Under the pieces are notes generated by a model. The model ran no database searches, was not told the origin of the DNA, and was given only the letters and a program-made list of their open reading frames with translations. From assembly GCA_004154925.1 (NCBI GenBank), contig QJNS01000112.1, positions 62,001 through 126,000 on the forward strand: a stretch of DNA of 64,000 bases, given 5' to 3'. Position numbers and translations under genes: made by a program. The stretch's first letter is position 1. The number at the start of each line of letters is the position of its first letter. Below, piece by piece: positions 33,253-45,036 of this stretch. Source of the stretch: Monosporascus cannonballus. Its lineage: Eukaryota > Ascomycota > Sordariomycetes > Xylariales.

Positions 33253-33637
33253 TGTTACGACCCAACCCAAGATCGGTCTCGAAAACGGTCGGACCTACAC
33301 GAGAAGATTACGTGATTTGGATCTTTCTTGGTAGCAAGATCTAAATGAATCCATATAGAACTAACTAAATCTAATGACATTAGATCTATGATAATATCAA
33401 GATCTAATAAAGATTTAATTAAACCAAAAGGGATATATACGTTTATTATTTTTATAATTTAGATAGTTTTAGCTTGTAACATTTATTAATATTAATTGTT
33501 TATAATACGTTTTTGCACCCTTAATATTAAAAAATATGATTAAGTTATTTTATTATTACAGAGTTTTATGATATTTTTGCCAATATAAATCCGTATAACT
33601 AAGGTTTAATAATTGGTTAAATTGTTTAGCCGTTATA
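33253..33637 (+). repeat. N1 5' LTR
   Basis: It begins TGTTACGACCCAACCCAAG and ends TAGCCGTTATA. The 3' copy at 39604-39988 has the same length, with RIP-type differences. Confidence 0.9.
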
Positions 33638-33699
33638 CGTTATAAGTTTTTGTTTAGTAATACCGTTAAATTCTGAATAATATTTTACATTATTAAAAT

Positions 33700-34600
33700 G
33701 TCGACCAGTGTTTAAGAAACCTTTATTTAGTAATTTTAGGCCCGAATTCGGGAACTGGAGAAAGGGATCCGATAAATTAGAGTTATGCTATTTGCCTAAC
33801 CCTTTTTCGCCCGTATTAAACCTAGGAAGTTGGAACTTTATAATGGAAAAGGTAATCCTTAGACTTTTTTGACTTAGGCGTAAGTTTACTTTTGTTTCTT
33901 AAACCTTAATAACCCAGTAAATAAGGTTTTAGTAATAAAAGTATGCCTGATGGGAAATACGGTTAATTGGTTTAAACTTATTATAAGAAATTTTCTGGAA
34001 ATAAAAAAATCGGATAAAAAAAGTTTTATTAATAAAGTTTTTTTATTTTACATTAATTTTGAAGATAAAGTGCGTAATAATTTCGGAAATCCAGATAAAA
34101 AACGATTTATAATTTAGTAATTTTTATAATTCTGATAAAAAGGATTAATATTTAAAATACGCCGTAACCTTTAAGAATTTTGCGGCTAAGGCCGGATAGG
34201 GAAATAATAAAGCCGATATTTTTATCGATATATTTTATAAAAAGTTACAGAATAATGTAAAAAATAAAATTATTTGGATTAAATAACTAGCTGCCCAGAA
34301 CCGGTATATTCTAAAAATAATTAAGATTGATAATTAATAGTTTGAAAAACGATAAAAGAAAAAAGAATAATATATTTTATAATCGAGGTACAATAAATCT
34401 AACTAGAAGAAAAAACGAGACGCGCCTTTTACCTCTTACTGAACGGCACCAGGACTTATGGAATTCGGCGTTACCCATAGATAAGACTGGAGCTAAATTA
34501 AATGTTTTAATTATAGTAAAATGAGATATAAGGCTTATAAGTACAAAAAATCCAAAAAGTTATAATAGGATAATTAAATATCTATGTCGGAGAAATAATT
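33700..34600 (+). pseudogene. N1 gag remnant
   Basis: It is collinear with G1 gag (STSV..ETFI start region, then a zinc-knuckle region near 34505 where the Cys codons are mostly lost). A 65-codon open stretch at 34327-34524 is part of it (TRLLPLTERHQDLWNSALPI, matching the segment before the knuckle in G1). Stops elsewhere. Confidence 0.6.
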
Positions 34601-35579
34601 TAAGAATAATTAAGGAAATGATAACAAAGTTATTAATATGATTTAAGTTAAATACGTATCAGGCTTATAGCAAAAGGTCTAATAAGGATTATTACGATAA
34701 GAAATTCGATAAAGAAAACAAGAAGTTAAGAAATTAACTTAATAGGTATTGCGAATATAATAAGAAGTATTATAAGGATAATTACGTAAATACCAGAACT
34801 GGATAAAAGAAATTTGTTTCGGAACTCTTGATTAATATGGCAGAATATATGTTATATATTGTTAACGACAAGAATGTCCGGATTACAAAAAATAAATATA
34901 ATATATTTACGTATGAATTACCCGTATATATTATAAGGGATTCTATTTTCTAAACCGTACCAGAAATAATAAAAACAATAAATAATAATATTGATATTTT
35001 CGAACAACAATTTTAAAAGATATTTAATAGCTGGCCGAAGTAAAAAACTGCTTTGAAAAACAACAGTTCCCGTAAAAAAACCCCTTTTGTTAATTTTAGT
35101 AATATAATTATTAAACGAAAAAGGAGTTAATCCAGCGTATAATGGAAAAATACTGCCAGAAAATTATTATGGATTTTCATTTTCAGTTAGTATTTATATA
35201 AACTTTTACGAAAGGAAAATTAGTAAGAAAAAAATACGTTGAATTATAAAAAAGCTTCAGAACGATAATTAAGATAATACATAATGGGATATAGTTGCTA
35301 ATTTGAAAAAATAATTTATTCGATAAGGAGAAAAATTACAGCAGAACCAAAAATAATTAATATAATTCGAAGAAATAGTACGCCGGCAATAAGGATTAAT
35401 ATAGCAGCTTAACGAATTAAATAAAAAAATATAAGTAAAGTTTGATAAATTCGAATAAAAATTAAAAAAAAAGATTATTTGTAAAAGAGCCGTAGGATAA
35501 CAAAACTCAAAAAAGTTAAAAGAAATTTTATGAAAGGCTTTAAACGTAATAATAAAAGATGTTAATAATTTTATTATTT

Positions 35580-38500
35580 TAGAAATACGAATCAGAACGT
35601 ATTGGTATACCGTAATAGTAAATTGCGGAACTCTGAGCGGGAATTATATTATATTAAATATGCTTAATAAATTCAAATTACCTTGGAGATATAAATTAAA
35701 ATTTTATATAACGATAAATACCGAAGGTTAGGAATTCGCTAACGATAACGGAAAAATCATACGCAAAATTAATTATTTCGAAATTTTTGTTTAAGGATAA
35801 TACCAAATAATTGATTTCGATATCGTTTTATTTAGGAATTACGATATAATTTTAGAATTATTATGGATACGTTAATACGGAGTTTTAATTCACAAAAAAA
35901 TTAATCAAGTAAATTTATTTTGCGCCTCATAAATAAACGAAAAAGAATTAAGATTTTAATATTTGATTTATAATAGCGACGAATATATACATAAGGATAT
36001 AATAAAAACCTTATTACTTAAAGAGATAAGATATAAAAAACGGGTATTAAAAAAGAATACATCGTATTATTATTATTATTAAAATAAAATTAAAATAATT
36101 AAATAACGATCTAAAATAATAATAATAGGCTCAAAAGTTAAAAAATCTGATTAATATATCACCATAGTACTATAAATATAAATAGCTTTTTAAAAAGGAA
36201 CTTAATACAAAATTTTGAGAACATAGCGAATAGGATTATGAAATAATCCTTAAAAAAGGATTTTCGACGAAGTTTTACCTTATTTATAACCTTAACGAAA
36301 ACGAATGGCGTACTTTTAAAAAATACTTAGAAAATCGGCTACAAAAAGGATAAATTCGACCTTCGAAATCACTAGCAGAATACCTTATGTTTTTCGTATC
36401 AAAAAAACGGAAAATTACGATTTATAATTATTTATCGATAATTAAACGATATTACCGTCAAGGATCGAATATTATTACTTTTAATTACAGAAATAAAAAA
36501 CCGATTTTACGGAACTAAATAATTTATAACATTTAATCTTAAAAATGGATATAACCTTATTAAAATTAAAAAAGGATACGAATAAAAAACAGCTTTTAAA
36601 ACAAAATACGGACTATTTAAGTATTTAGTTATATTAATAGGATTTACGAACGTATTAATAACTTTTTAATGAATAATAAACTATGTATTATAAGAATACC
36701 TCGATATTTTCGTCGTTTATTATCTTAATAATATTTTTATTTTTTTAAAAACGGAAAAAGCATACGTAAAATATGTTCATAAAGTTTTTTAAGCTTTATA
36801 AAACGTAAGGTTATTTGTTAATATAAAAAAGAATTAATTTTACAAACACAAAGTAAAATATTTAAAACATATTATTATCTCATAATATATTAAAATAAAC
36901 CCTTAAAAATTGTTATAATTACAAAATAATAAAAGTTAAAGATAATTAAGAAAATATAAGCATTTTTTGGATTCGTTAATTATTACAAAAAGTTTCTTTG
37001 CAACTTTAGCAAAATAATTATATCTTTAACAAATCTGACGAAAGAAAAATTAAATAAACGCCAGATACGAAAAAAACGTTTTAAAACACTAAGGCTATAA
37101 TTACTAACGAACTAATATTAATTATATATAATCTAAATTGCCCCGTTAAATTAAAAACCGATATTTCGGATTACGCATTAAACGTAATAATTAAATAACG
37201 AAATAATTAAAGCAAATTATATCTTATTATATTTTTTTATATAAATTAAAAAAGCCGAACTTAATTACAGCATTCAAAATTAGGAATCTATAGCTATTAT
37301 TATGGTATTTCGAAAATTTAGGTACTTTTTAAAAAGAAACTTGCACCAGGTTAAAATTTATACGGATCATCACAACCTTACCCGTTTTACTACGACCAAA
37401 GAATTTATAGGACGATAATTAAAATACGCAAAGAAATTGGCGAACTTCGATGTCGTTATTATCTACAAAAAAAGCTTAAAAAATAATAAAGCAAATATCT
37501 TAAGTAAGCAACTAAATCTCGAGGAAAAATTAATCAAAATTAATTATACAATTTTCGATATTATTATAAAAATATTTACGCCCATAACAAATTACAATAA
37601 TTCGGACAGTACCTTTCGATATGCATTAAAGAATTTAACAGTATAAAAACGGCCTTTTAAAAAACCAAAAAATAAATAAAATATAAATTCTAAAAAAATA
37701 TCAAAAATATTTAATACGAAAAATAACTAAATATTAGTTATACGAATATTTAAGAATTTATAAAACCCTAAAACGGTTTTAACGTATATATTCATTTTTT
37801 AAAATGAAATTAACGGTACAAATAATTATACGGCAATATAATATTTGCGCCAAAGTAAAGGCCCGACGACACAAGCTATACAGAAAATTACAGCTATTAT
37901 TAATTGCAAAACGATTATAATATTTAATTACATTCGACTTTATTACTAAATGTCTTATATTAAAAAATTTAATTACGGAAATATATTACGATAGCATTTT
38001 CGTAATCGTTAACCGATTTACGAAGTTTTCTTATTTTTTACCGTATTATAAGGATATAAACGCCGCATAGATAATATACATTTTTTTAGATATATCTTTA
38101 GCATATATAGATTATTAATAAAAGTTATCTTAAATAAAAAGTCAATATTTACATTTAAATTTTGGTAAAACCTTATGGTATAAATCGGCCTAAATCACAA
38201 ATTATTTAACGTATTTAAATCTTAAACAGATAAATAAACAAAATAAATAAATTAAAGCCTTAAAATGTTAATTACAATATTACATTAATTACGAATAAAA
38301 TAATTAAGTTAAAAAATTACCAATTATACAATTAACTTATAATACCAGCTATTACGAAAGTATTAAAATAATACCAGCGAACGCAAATTTTGGTTTTACT
38401 CCAAAAGTTTACAAAAAAGTACGTAATAACGGTTTAATTAATGTTAAAATAATCCTTACGTTAAAATAATTACGATAATTACATTAGGAAATAAAGACGG

Positions 38501-38960
38501 AACTAAAATTTATACGTAACCAAATAAGTAAATATTATAACCAAAAAAGTTAAAAAAAATTAACTTTCGAAAAGGGGAAAATAATTTTCCTCGTTACCAA
38601 AAATATTTAAACAAAATAACCCAGTAAAGAATTCGAATTCAAATATATCGGTCCATACAAAATCGCCAAGAAAATCTCAGAAAATAATTACCAATTAAAA
38701 TTTCCACCAAAAATCAAACTTTATCCAATTTTTTACATTTCCTTATTCAAATTAACAACAAATTTAATCAAAATATATACGGCACAAAACAACATAAAAA
38801 TAAAAGACGAACAAACATATAAGGTAGAAAAAATCCTCGACATACAAAAACAAAACGGACTTACCTAATATCTGATCAAATGGAAAAAGCACCCGGACTC
38901 CGAAAACACCTGGAAACCTGCCAAAAACCCTATTAGCGCCCAACGCCTATAAAAAAACTT
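35580..38960 (+). pseudogene. N1 pol remnant: protease, RT, RNase H, integrase, chromodomain
   Basis: A protease-like VNCGTLSGNYIILN (35620) is followed by RT with KYGLFKYLVILIGFTN and YLNNIFIF (about 36720); the catalytic YLDD is YLNN. RNase H is present. Its end is the open frame at 37437-37646 (ANFDVVIIYKKSLKNNKANI, family YRKGSEN.ADALSRR), the part missing from G1. Integrase has a CDIC-like segment and YYDSIFVIVNRFTKF (about 37990). The chromodomain reads VEKILDIQKQNGLT, LIKWKKHPDSENTW and PAKNPISAQRL. Stops are numerous. Confidence 0.8.
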
Positions 38961-38999
38961 TTACCAGCGATAACGGGGTCACCAAGGAAAACTTCTCAA

Positions 39000-39431
39000 T
39001 CAAGATCTTCGAAAATAAACCAATTAAGAAAATCGAAAAATGGTATAAAAAAGGAACCTTAACCTCCGTACGTTTTTGCGCATCCAATTTATCCATTAAC
39101 TAAAATTCATAATTAACGATTTTAACCCCCTTAACGTAAAAAAACTTTTTTAATAACGAAAACAAAAAAGGCGACTAATAGTTTCGTTAATATTACATTA
39201 TTTACGTAACAGATCTTTTTTTAATTCCTGCTGAAAACGCAAAGGCGTTACTTTAGCAATAACCTTTTCACGATCTAAACGATTTTTTTTCTCCTTAATA
39301 CGGCGCAAAAAATCAATTAGGATACCGGAACCATCGTAACGGCGATAATTCTTAATATATTCGTTACAGGGACGAATTTCTTTAAATATTTAATATTTAG
39401 TACCATTTTTAAAACAAGGCGTATACGGCAT
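39000..39431 (-). pseudogene. Antisense Cys-rich/coiled-coil frame in N1
   Basis: An ATG on the minus strand at 39429-39431 opens MPYTPCFKNGTKY, with a stop, then IFKEIRPCNEYIKN and YDGSG, followed by charged helix-like sequence (RRIKEKKNRLDREKVIAKVT, then FQQELKKDLL and NINETI). The layout parallels G1 14475-14894 and G4 54626-55050, including NINETI against EINEAI. Cys positions are partly lost through TGC to TAC changes, as RIP would cause. Function unknown. Confidence 0.5.
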
Positions 39432-39603
39432 AATTTCAAAACCAAATTTAACAATATAAACAGCCAAAAAATCCAAGCTTTCTTTTTAATTTAGACGATT
39501 ACGAAACTTGCGATTAACGATACGACCTACCATAACGAAAAACGGTAAATTACCAAAAAAAAGAAAATATTTAAAGGCAAAAATCCTGGGAGAAAAAAAA
39601 TCG

Positions 39604-39988
39604 TATTACGACCCAACTCAAAATCGGTCTCGAAAACGGTCGGACCTACACGAAAAGATCACGTAATTTAAATCTCTCTTGGCAGCAAGATCCAAATAAA
39701 TCCATACAGAATTAACTAAATCCAATAGCATTAGATCTATAATAATATTAAAATCTAATAAAAATCCAATTAAACCAAAAGGGATATATACGTTTATTAT
39801 TTCTATAATTTAAATAACTTTAGCTTGCAACACTTATTAATACTAATCGTTTATAATACGTTTTTGCGCTCTTAATATTAAAAAACGTAATTAAATTATT
39901 TCATTATTATAGAGTTCTACGATACTCCTGCCAACATAAACCCGTACGACTAAGGTTTAATAATTGGTTAAACCGCCTAGCCGTCACA
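39604..39988 (+). repeat. N1 3' LTR
   Basis: It starts TATTACGACCCAACTC (TG changed to TA) and ends CCTAGCCGTCACA. ATAAT follows. The last part has a higher GC content than the 5' copy. Confidence 0.9.
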
Positions 39989-42900
39989 ATAATAAACCAA
40001 AAAAATAAAAGTCGCAATAAAAATTTAATAATTACGATAAAAAAGATCAATATCTAGATACGGCAGCGCATTTATTCAATTAACATCCAAGCTAAATTGG
40101 CAACAAAAAATATTAATAACTAAGTTTTTCGATATTTTGAGAAAGGAAATATAGAAGAAATTTTTTAAATTTAATCGACTCCATTATCTGTCAGATTATA
40201 TCGTTATGGTAATTAAGATTAACGATCGACAATATGTCCAGCGTATTAAAGGCACCAGAAGAAAAAAAAGATAACAAACCGTAATATACGGCTAATATTG
40301 GTACTTTTCGACATAATAATACTGTTTACGATACGGACCCAAGACCTATAAAACTTGAGATAATATAGAAAAAGAATTAGAACCAGATTAAGGGTTTTAA
40401 TTATAACAAAATAAGGTATGGGATAACATAATATAAGGTATCTAAAAAACCCTGTTAGGATAATTGAAAATCCATATCCGAAAGATAATCGAAAGAAAAT
40501 CAGAAAAACTAAAATAATTTTATTAATATAATTCGAGCTAAGTACGTATTAGGCCTACTATAGCGAAAAGTTTAATAAGGGATGCAAGAAGCCAAAAAAC
40601 TGGCCCAAAAAACTTTTAAGAGATAACAAGATATTCTGATGGAATGGCTAAAAGAATATTAGGAGTGGACGAAGGACATATATCCTAGACCTCCAGATCA
40701 ATACGATAGAATATATGCTATATATTGCCGACGACGAGAATGCCTTAATCACGAAAAATAGAAACGGCGTATCCATAAAAGAATTATCCGCATATATTAT
40801 AAGGGATTCGACTTTCCAAACCGAACGGGAGATAATAAGAACGACGAATAATAGTATCGGTATTTTCGATTTATAGCCTCAGGAGACGATATTTACCAGC
40901 TAGTCGAAACGGAAAGCTGGCCCGAAAAAAAGCAATATCTGCAGGAAACCTTTTTTTATAATTATAAATAATATAATTATTAAACGAAAAAAAAGATGAT
41001 CCAGTATACGATAGAGAAATATTACTAAAAAGATATTACGAATTTTGATTTTCAACTAATATTTATTATAAATCTTAATAAAAAAGGTTACTAAGGAAAC
41101 AATATGTTAATTTATAACTAAGTTATAAAATAATAATTATTATAACGTATAATAGGATATAATAGAAATTATAAAAGATTAAATTACTTAATAAAAAAGA
41201 ATTATGATAAAATGAAAAAAATAACTAATTTATTTGAAAGAAATAATACGCCGGTAATAACGATAAACAAAGCAGCTTAATGCGTTATATATAAAGATAT
41301 AAATAAAACTTGATAAACTTAAAAGAATTATAAAAAACGTTATCTATAAAACAGTTGCAAAATAACGCAATTCTAAGAAATTAAAAGAAATTCATAAAAA
41401 GAGTTTTAAATAGGACGATAAAAACCGTTAATAACTTTATTTTCTTAGATATACGAATCGAAATATATTAATATATCGTAATAATAAACTGCGGAGCTTT
41501 AAGCGAAAAGTATATTGTACTGAATGTAGTTAATAAGTTTAAACCATTATAGAAATATAAGTTAAAACCTTATATAGTTACGAATGCCGAAAGTTAAAAT
41601 TTTATTTATGATAACAGGAAAATTATACGCGAAACTAGTTACCTCGAGATTTTTATTCAAAGACGATACTAGATAGTTGATTTTGATATCGTTTTATTTA
41701 GAAATTACGATATGATTTTAGAATTATTATAAATACGCCAGTATAGAATTTTGATTAACGAAAGAACTGGCCAGGTAAAATTTAGTTTACTCTCTGTTAA
41801 TAAATACAAGAAAAATATAAGATCTTTATGTTCGATTAAAAATGACGACAAATGCAGGTATAAAAATACGATATAAATCTTAATATCTAAAAAATAAAAT
41901 ATTTAAAAAGGAATAAGTATTGAAGAATAATATAACATATTATTATTACTATTAAAACGAAATTAAGACAATTAAATAACCATTTAAAATAATAGTTTTA
42001 AAAGTTAAAATATCTAATTAATATATTATTATATTACTATAGATATAAATAGCTTTTTAAAAAGGAGCTCGATACGAAATTACTGAAATACAGCGAATAC
42101 AATTATAAAATAATTTTCAAAAACGAATTTTCGACGAAGTTCTATCCTATTTATAATTTTAGTAAAAACGAATTGCGCGTTTTTAAGAAATATCTGGAAG
42201 ATCGGTTACAAAAGAGATAAATTTGACTTTCGAAATTACTAACAAAATACTTTATATTTTTCGTACCTAAAAAAATAAAAAATTACAACATGTAGCTAGT
42301 TATCGATAACTGAACGATATTATTTTTAAGGATTAAATATTATTACTCCTAATTACAGAAATAATAAACCGATTTTACGGAACTAAATAATTCATAGTAT
42401 TCGACCTTAAAGATAGATATAACCTTGTTAAGATTAAAAAAATATAAATGGAAAATAACTTTCAGAACGAAATACGGATTATTTAAGTATTTAGTTATAC
42501 TAATAAGACTTACGAACGTACTAGTAACTTTTGAATAGATGGTTAACTATATATTACGAAAATATCTCGATGTTTATATCGTTTGTTTTTTGGATTATAT
42601 TTTTATTTTTTCGGAAAACGAAAAAGCATACGTAGGATATATTTATAAAGTTTTTTAAGCTTTACAGCACGCCAGGTTAGTTGTTAATGCAGAAAAGAAT
42701 TAATTTTATGTTTAGAAAATAGAGTATCTAGGACATATTATTACTTTAAGATATATTAAAATAAAACCTAAAAAACCGTTATAATTATAAGATTACAAAC
42801 GCTAACAATTGTTAAAAAGGTACAAAATTTCCTTGGATTCGCTAATTATTACAGAAGATTTATTCGAAATATTAGCAGAATAGCTATATTTTTAATTAAT

Positions 42901-43661
42901 CTTATAAGGAAAGAAAAAAGTTTAAATAGACCCTCGAAATAAAGAGAACATTCGAAGAAATTAAGGATGTAATTATTAGCGAATTAATGCTGATTATATA
43001 TGATTTAACATACTCTGTTAAGCTAAAAACCGATATTTCGATTTATGCGTTCGGCGCAATAATCGGATAACGAAATAATTAAGGCAAATTATATCTTATT
43101 GCATTTTTTATATAAGCTAAAAAGAGCCTAACTTAATTACTGTATTTCTAATAAGGAATTTATGGCCATTATTATGGCTTTTCGAAAGTTTAAATATTTC
43201 TTAAAAAAAAGCTTGTACCAGATTAAGGTTTATACGAACTATTAGAATTTTATCGGTTTTACCACGACCAGGGAATTTACAGGACGATAACTGAGATACG
43301 TAAAAAAATTGGCGAACTTTGATTTCGTTATTATTTATAAGGGCTTAGGAAACGGCAGTGCCGATGCTTTAAGTAGGCGACCAAACCTCGAAGAGAAATT
43401 GATTAAAATCAGCCATATAATTTTTGATATTACTACAAAAAAACATTTACGCTTACGATAGATTGCGATAATTCGAACAGTACCTTTTGATATATATTAA
43501 AGAATTCAACAGTATAACGATAGTTTCGTAGAAAACCAAACAATAAAGAGAATACAAATTCTAGAAAAAATATCAGATGGATCTGATAAGAGAAATATAC
43601 GAATATTAGCTATATAGATATCTAGAAATCTATAAGACCTTAAAGCGATTTTAACGTATAT
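39989..43661 (+). pseudogene. N2 gag end and pol (protease, RT, RNase H)
   Basis: This is the continuation of N2 after N1. Gag reappears with its knuckle region near 40400. A protease-like VNCGALSGKYIVLN lies at about 41490, RT at 42290-42620 (KYGLFKYLVILIRLTN, YLDVYIVCFLDYIFIF, with the catalytic DD now DY), and RNase H to about 43450 (LANFDFVIIYKGLGNGSADA near 43310, well preserved). Sequence homologous to G1 and N1 stops at 43661, where G3 starts. Confidence 0.75.
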
Positions 43662-43968
43662 TGTCACAGTCCCAAGTGGCACCTTGTAGGTATATAGGGC
43701 AGAACAAGGCGGTTAGGGCTCGACCTGACAACGTTCGACTTTTAAGTGGTGTAATGGCTAGACTCTTGTTCTTCTGTGCCGTAACATGGAGCGAGGTGAT
43801 CTCCGACCAGTCGTAAAGCAGATTCCAAAAAATAAGTGTATTAGGTTATTTCTATCTAGCGTTTTTTATTAGTTGCCAGATGGTGGATTTATACTAATAA
43901 GTGGGTCGGTAGCTGATCGGTAGCTGGTCGGTTACCAGCTTTATCCTTATAGAAGCTGTATTTTCACA
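43662..43968 (-). repeat. G3 3' LTR
   Basis: This 307-bp segment runs from TGTCACAGTCCCAAGTGG to GTATTTTCACA and is nearly unmutated. Its last 190 bp match 51135-51322 (GTGTATTAGGTTATTTCTAT, GGTCGGTAGCTGATCGGTAG). The first third could not be aligned with the other LTR. It starts exactly where N2 homology ends. Confidence 0.7.
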
Positions 43969-44165
43969 ATTATTTCCCTTTTTTAAGCTGTTAATTTTTA
44001 ATAGTATTATTATTAATTTGAAATAACGTATTTCGCAGATTTAATTGCGTATATTTGCCGATAATTTCTTATTATGTTATATTGTAAATAGTTGCTGTAA
44101 TAATTAATCCCTATTATATTACGTAATTAATTATATTCCGCCTAGTTTTTTATTATAATCCGTTC

Positions 44166-44840
44166 TTTAACCTTATTTTGTTTGCCTTCTTTTTTTCCTT
44201 TTCGCGCCTATATTTCCATTTTTTTACGTACGTATTTGATTCCGTTTCTTTTTTTTATTATTTCGCCTTTTTCGTTTATTTTACGTATAATTTCCGTTTT
44301 TTCTCCGTTCGCCTTATTTTTTTTTTCGTAATGCGTTTTACGAAAAATAATATTTTGATATTAATAATAATTAGGTTTTTTTCCAGTACTATTCTTTCGA
44401 CGCCGACGATAAGATAAATATTAGTCGTATTACGGGCGGCAATAAGCCGTATTATATGTACGTAATATGGCGTTATTTTAATTACCGTACGGTTTATATT
44501 TAAGTTTCGGGCGCCTTAAATTACGTTGTAACTAATTATTATTACAAAATCTTTCGCGCTGTAAATAATTATTCTTAATATTATTTATATCGCCGTTTAA
44601 TTTCCGTTTAAATTCCGATTATCTTTAAGGATACCGTTTAAACAATTTTTTAATTCGGTACCAATAATTAAAAGTTAATCGACAAATTCGAAAAAGCTCG
44701 TATTACGAGTATCCAATACGAACGTTTCGACGTAATTGCGATCGGTCGTCGATTCGACGTCCTTTGCCAAACCGAATTCGCCCTTAACGAGGTTATTATT
44801 GAATTGGGGTAGTGGGAGAATTGGTCTTGATTAATGCGGA
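44166..44840 (-). pseudogene. Extra sense frame between G3 pol and 3' LTR
   Basis: On the minus strand, in one frame, about 220 codons can be read with a limited number of stops, from FNNNLVKGEFGLAKDVEST through FFEFVD, LLIIGTELKNCLNG, YYVHIIRLIAARNTTNIY and ending in a Lys/Arg/Glu-rich tail (VKRITKKKIRRTEKKRK). It lies downstream of the pol stop (45037) and before the polypurine tract. The product was not recognised. It could be an accessory element gene or captured sequence. The Phe-rich plus-strand frame at 44178-44417 is its shadow. Confidence 0.4.
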
Positions 44841-45036
44841 TGATGATTTTATGTCACGATACGAAATGAAATTGTCGAAATGAAGAACTTAATCCGATTG
44901 TATTGCTGGTATTGGACCTCGATAACTAAAATGACAGAAAATATGCTAAGTGGTAATAATAACTGGTGATGCCTAGGGGTTGAACCCATGGCGAAAAAGA
45001 ACTTGTTAATATACGTACGAGACCCGGGCTTTCGGA

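Larger units (their letters stand above)
33253..39988 (+). mobile_element. N1, full-length RIP-mutated chromovirus
   Basis: LTRs of 385 bp (33253-33637 and 39604-39988) are flanked by ATAAT on both sides (33248-33252 and 39989-39993). Internal order on the plus strand is gag (33.7-34.6 kb), protease (about 35620), RT (36400-36740), RNase H (36800-37650), integrase (37780-38450) and chromodomain (38800-38950). An antisense Cys-rich frame follows. N1 is inserted in N2 gag. It is the most complete chromovirus copy here and the best reference for G1, which lacks RNase H. Confidence 0.9.
31857..43661 (+). mobile_element. N2, chromovirus truncated at its 3' end
   Basis: N2 has a 5' LTR (31857-32178) and a start of gag up to 33252. 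N1 then interrupts it, and gag-pol resumes at 39989 and runs through RT and RNase H to 43661. There G3 begins, and the rest of integrase, the chromodomain and the 3' LTR are not found on the far side of G3. The sequence just before the break (AACGTATAT) is shared with G1 and N1, so the break lies within pol. The missing end was lost with, or after, the arrival of G3. Confidence 0.7.

Noticed and set aside
44178..44417. Phe-rich plus-strand frame of 79 codons
   Set aside because: Its extreme composition comes from reading the complement of a Lys/Arg-rich frame in G3; no start context or homology.
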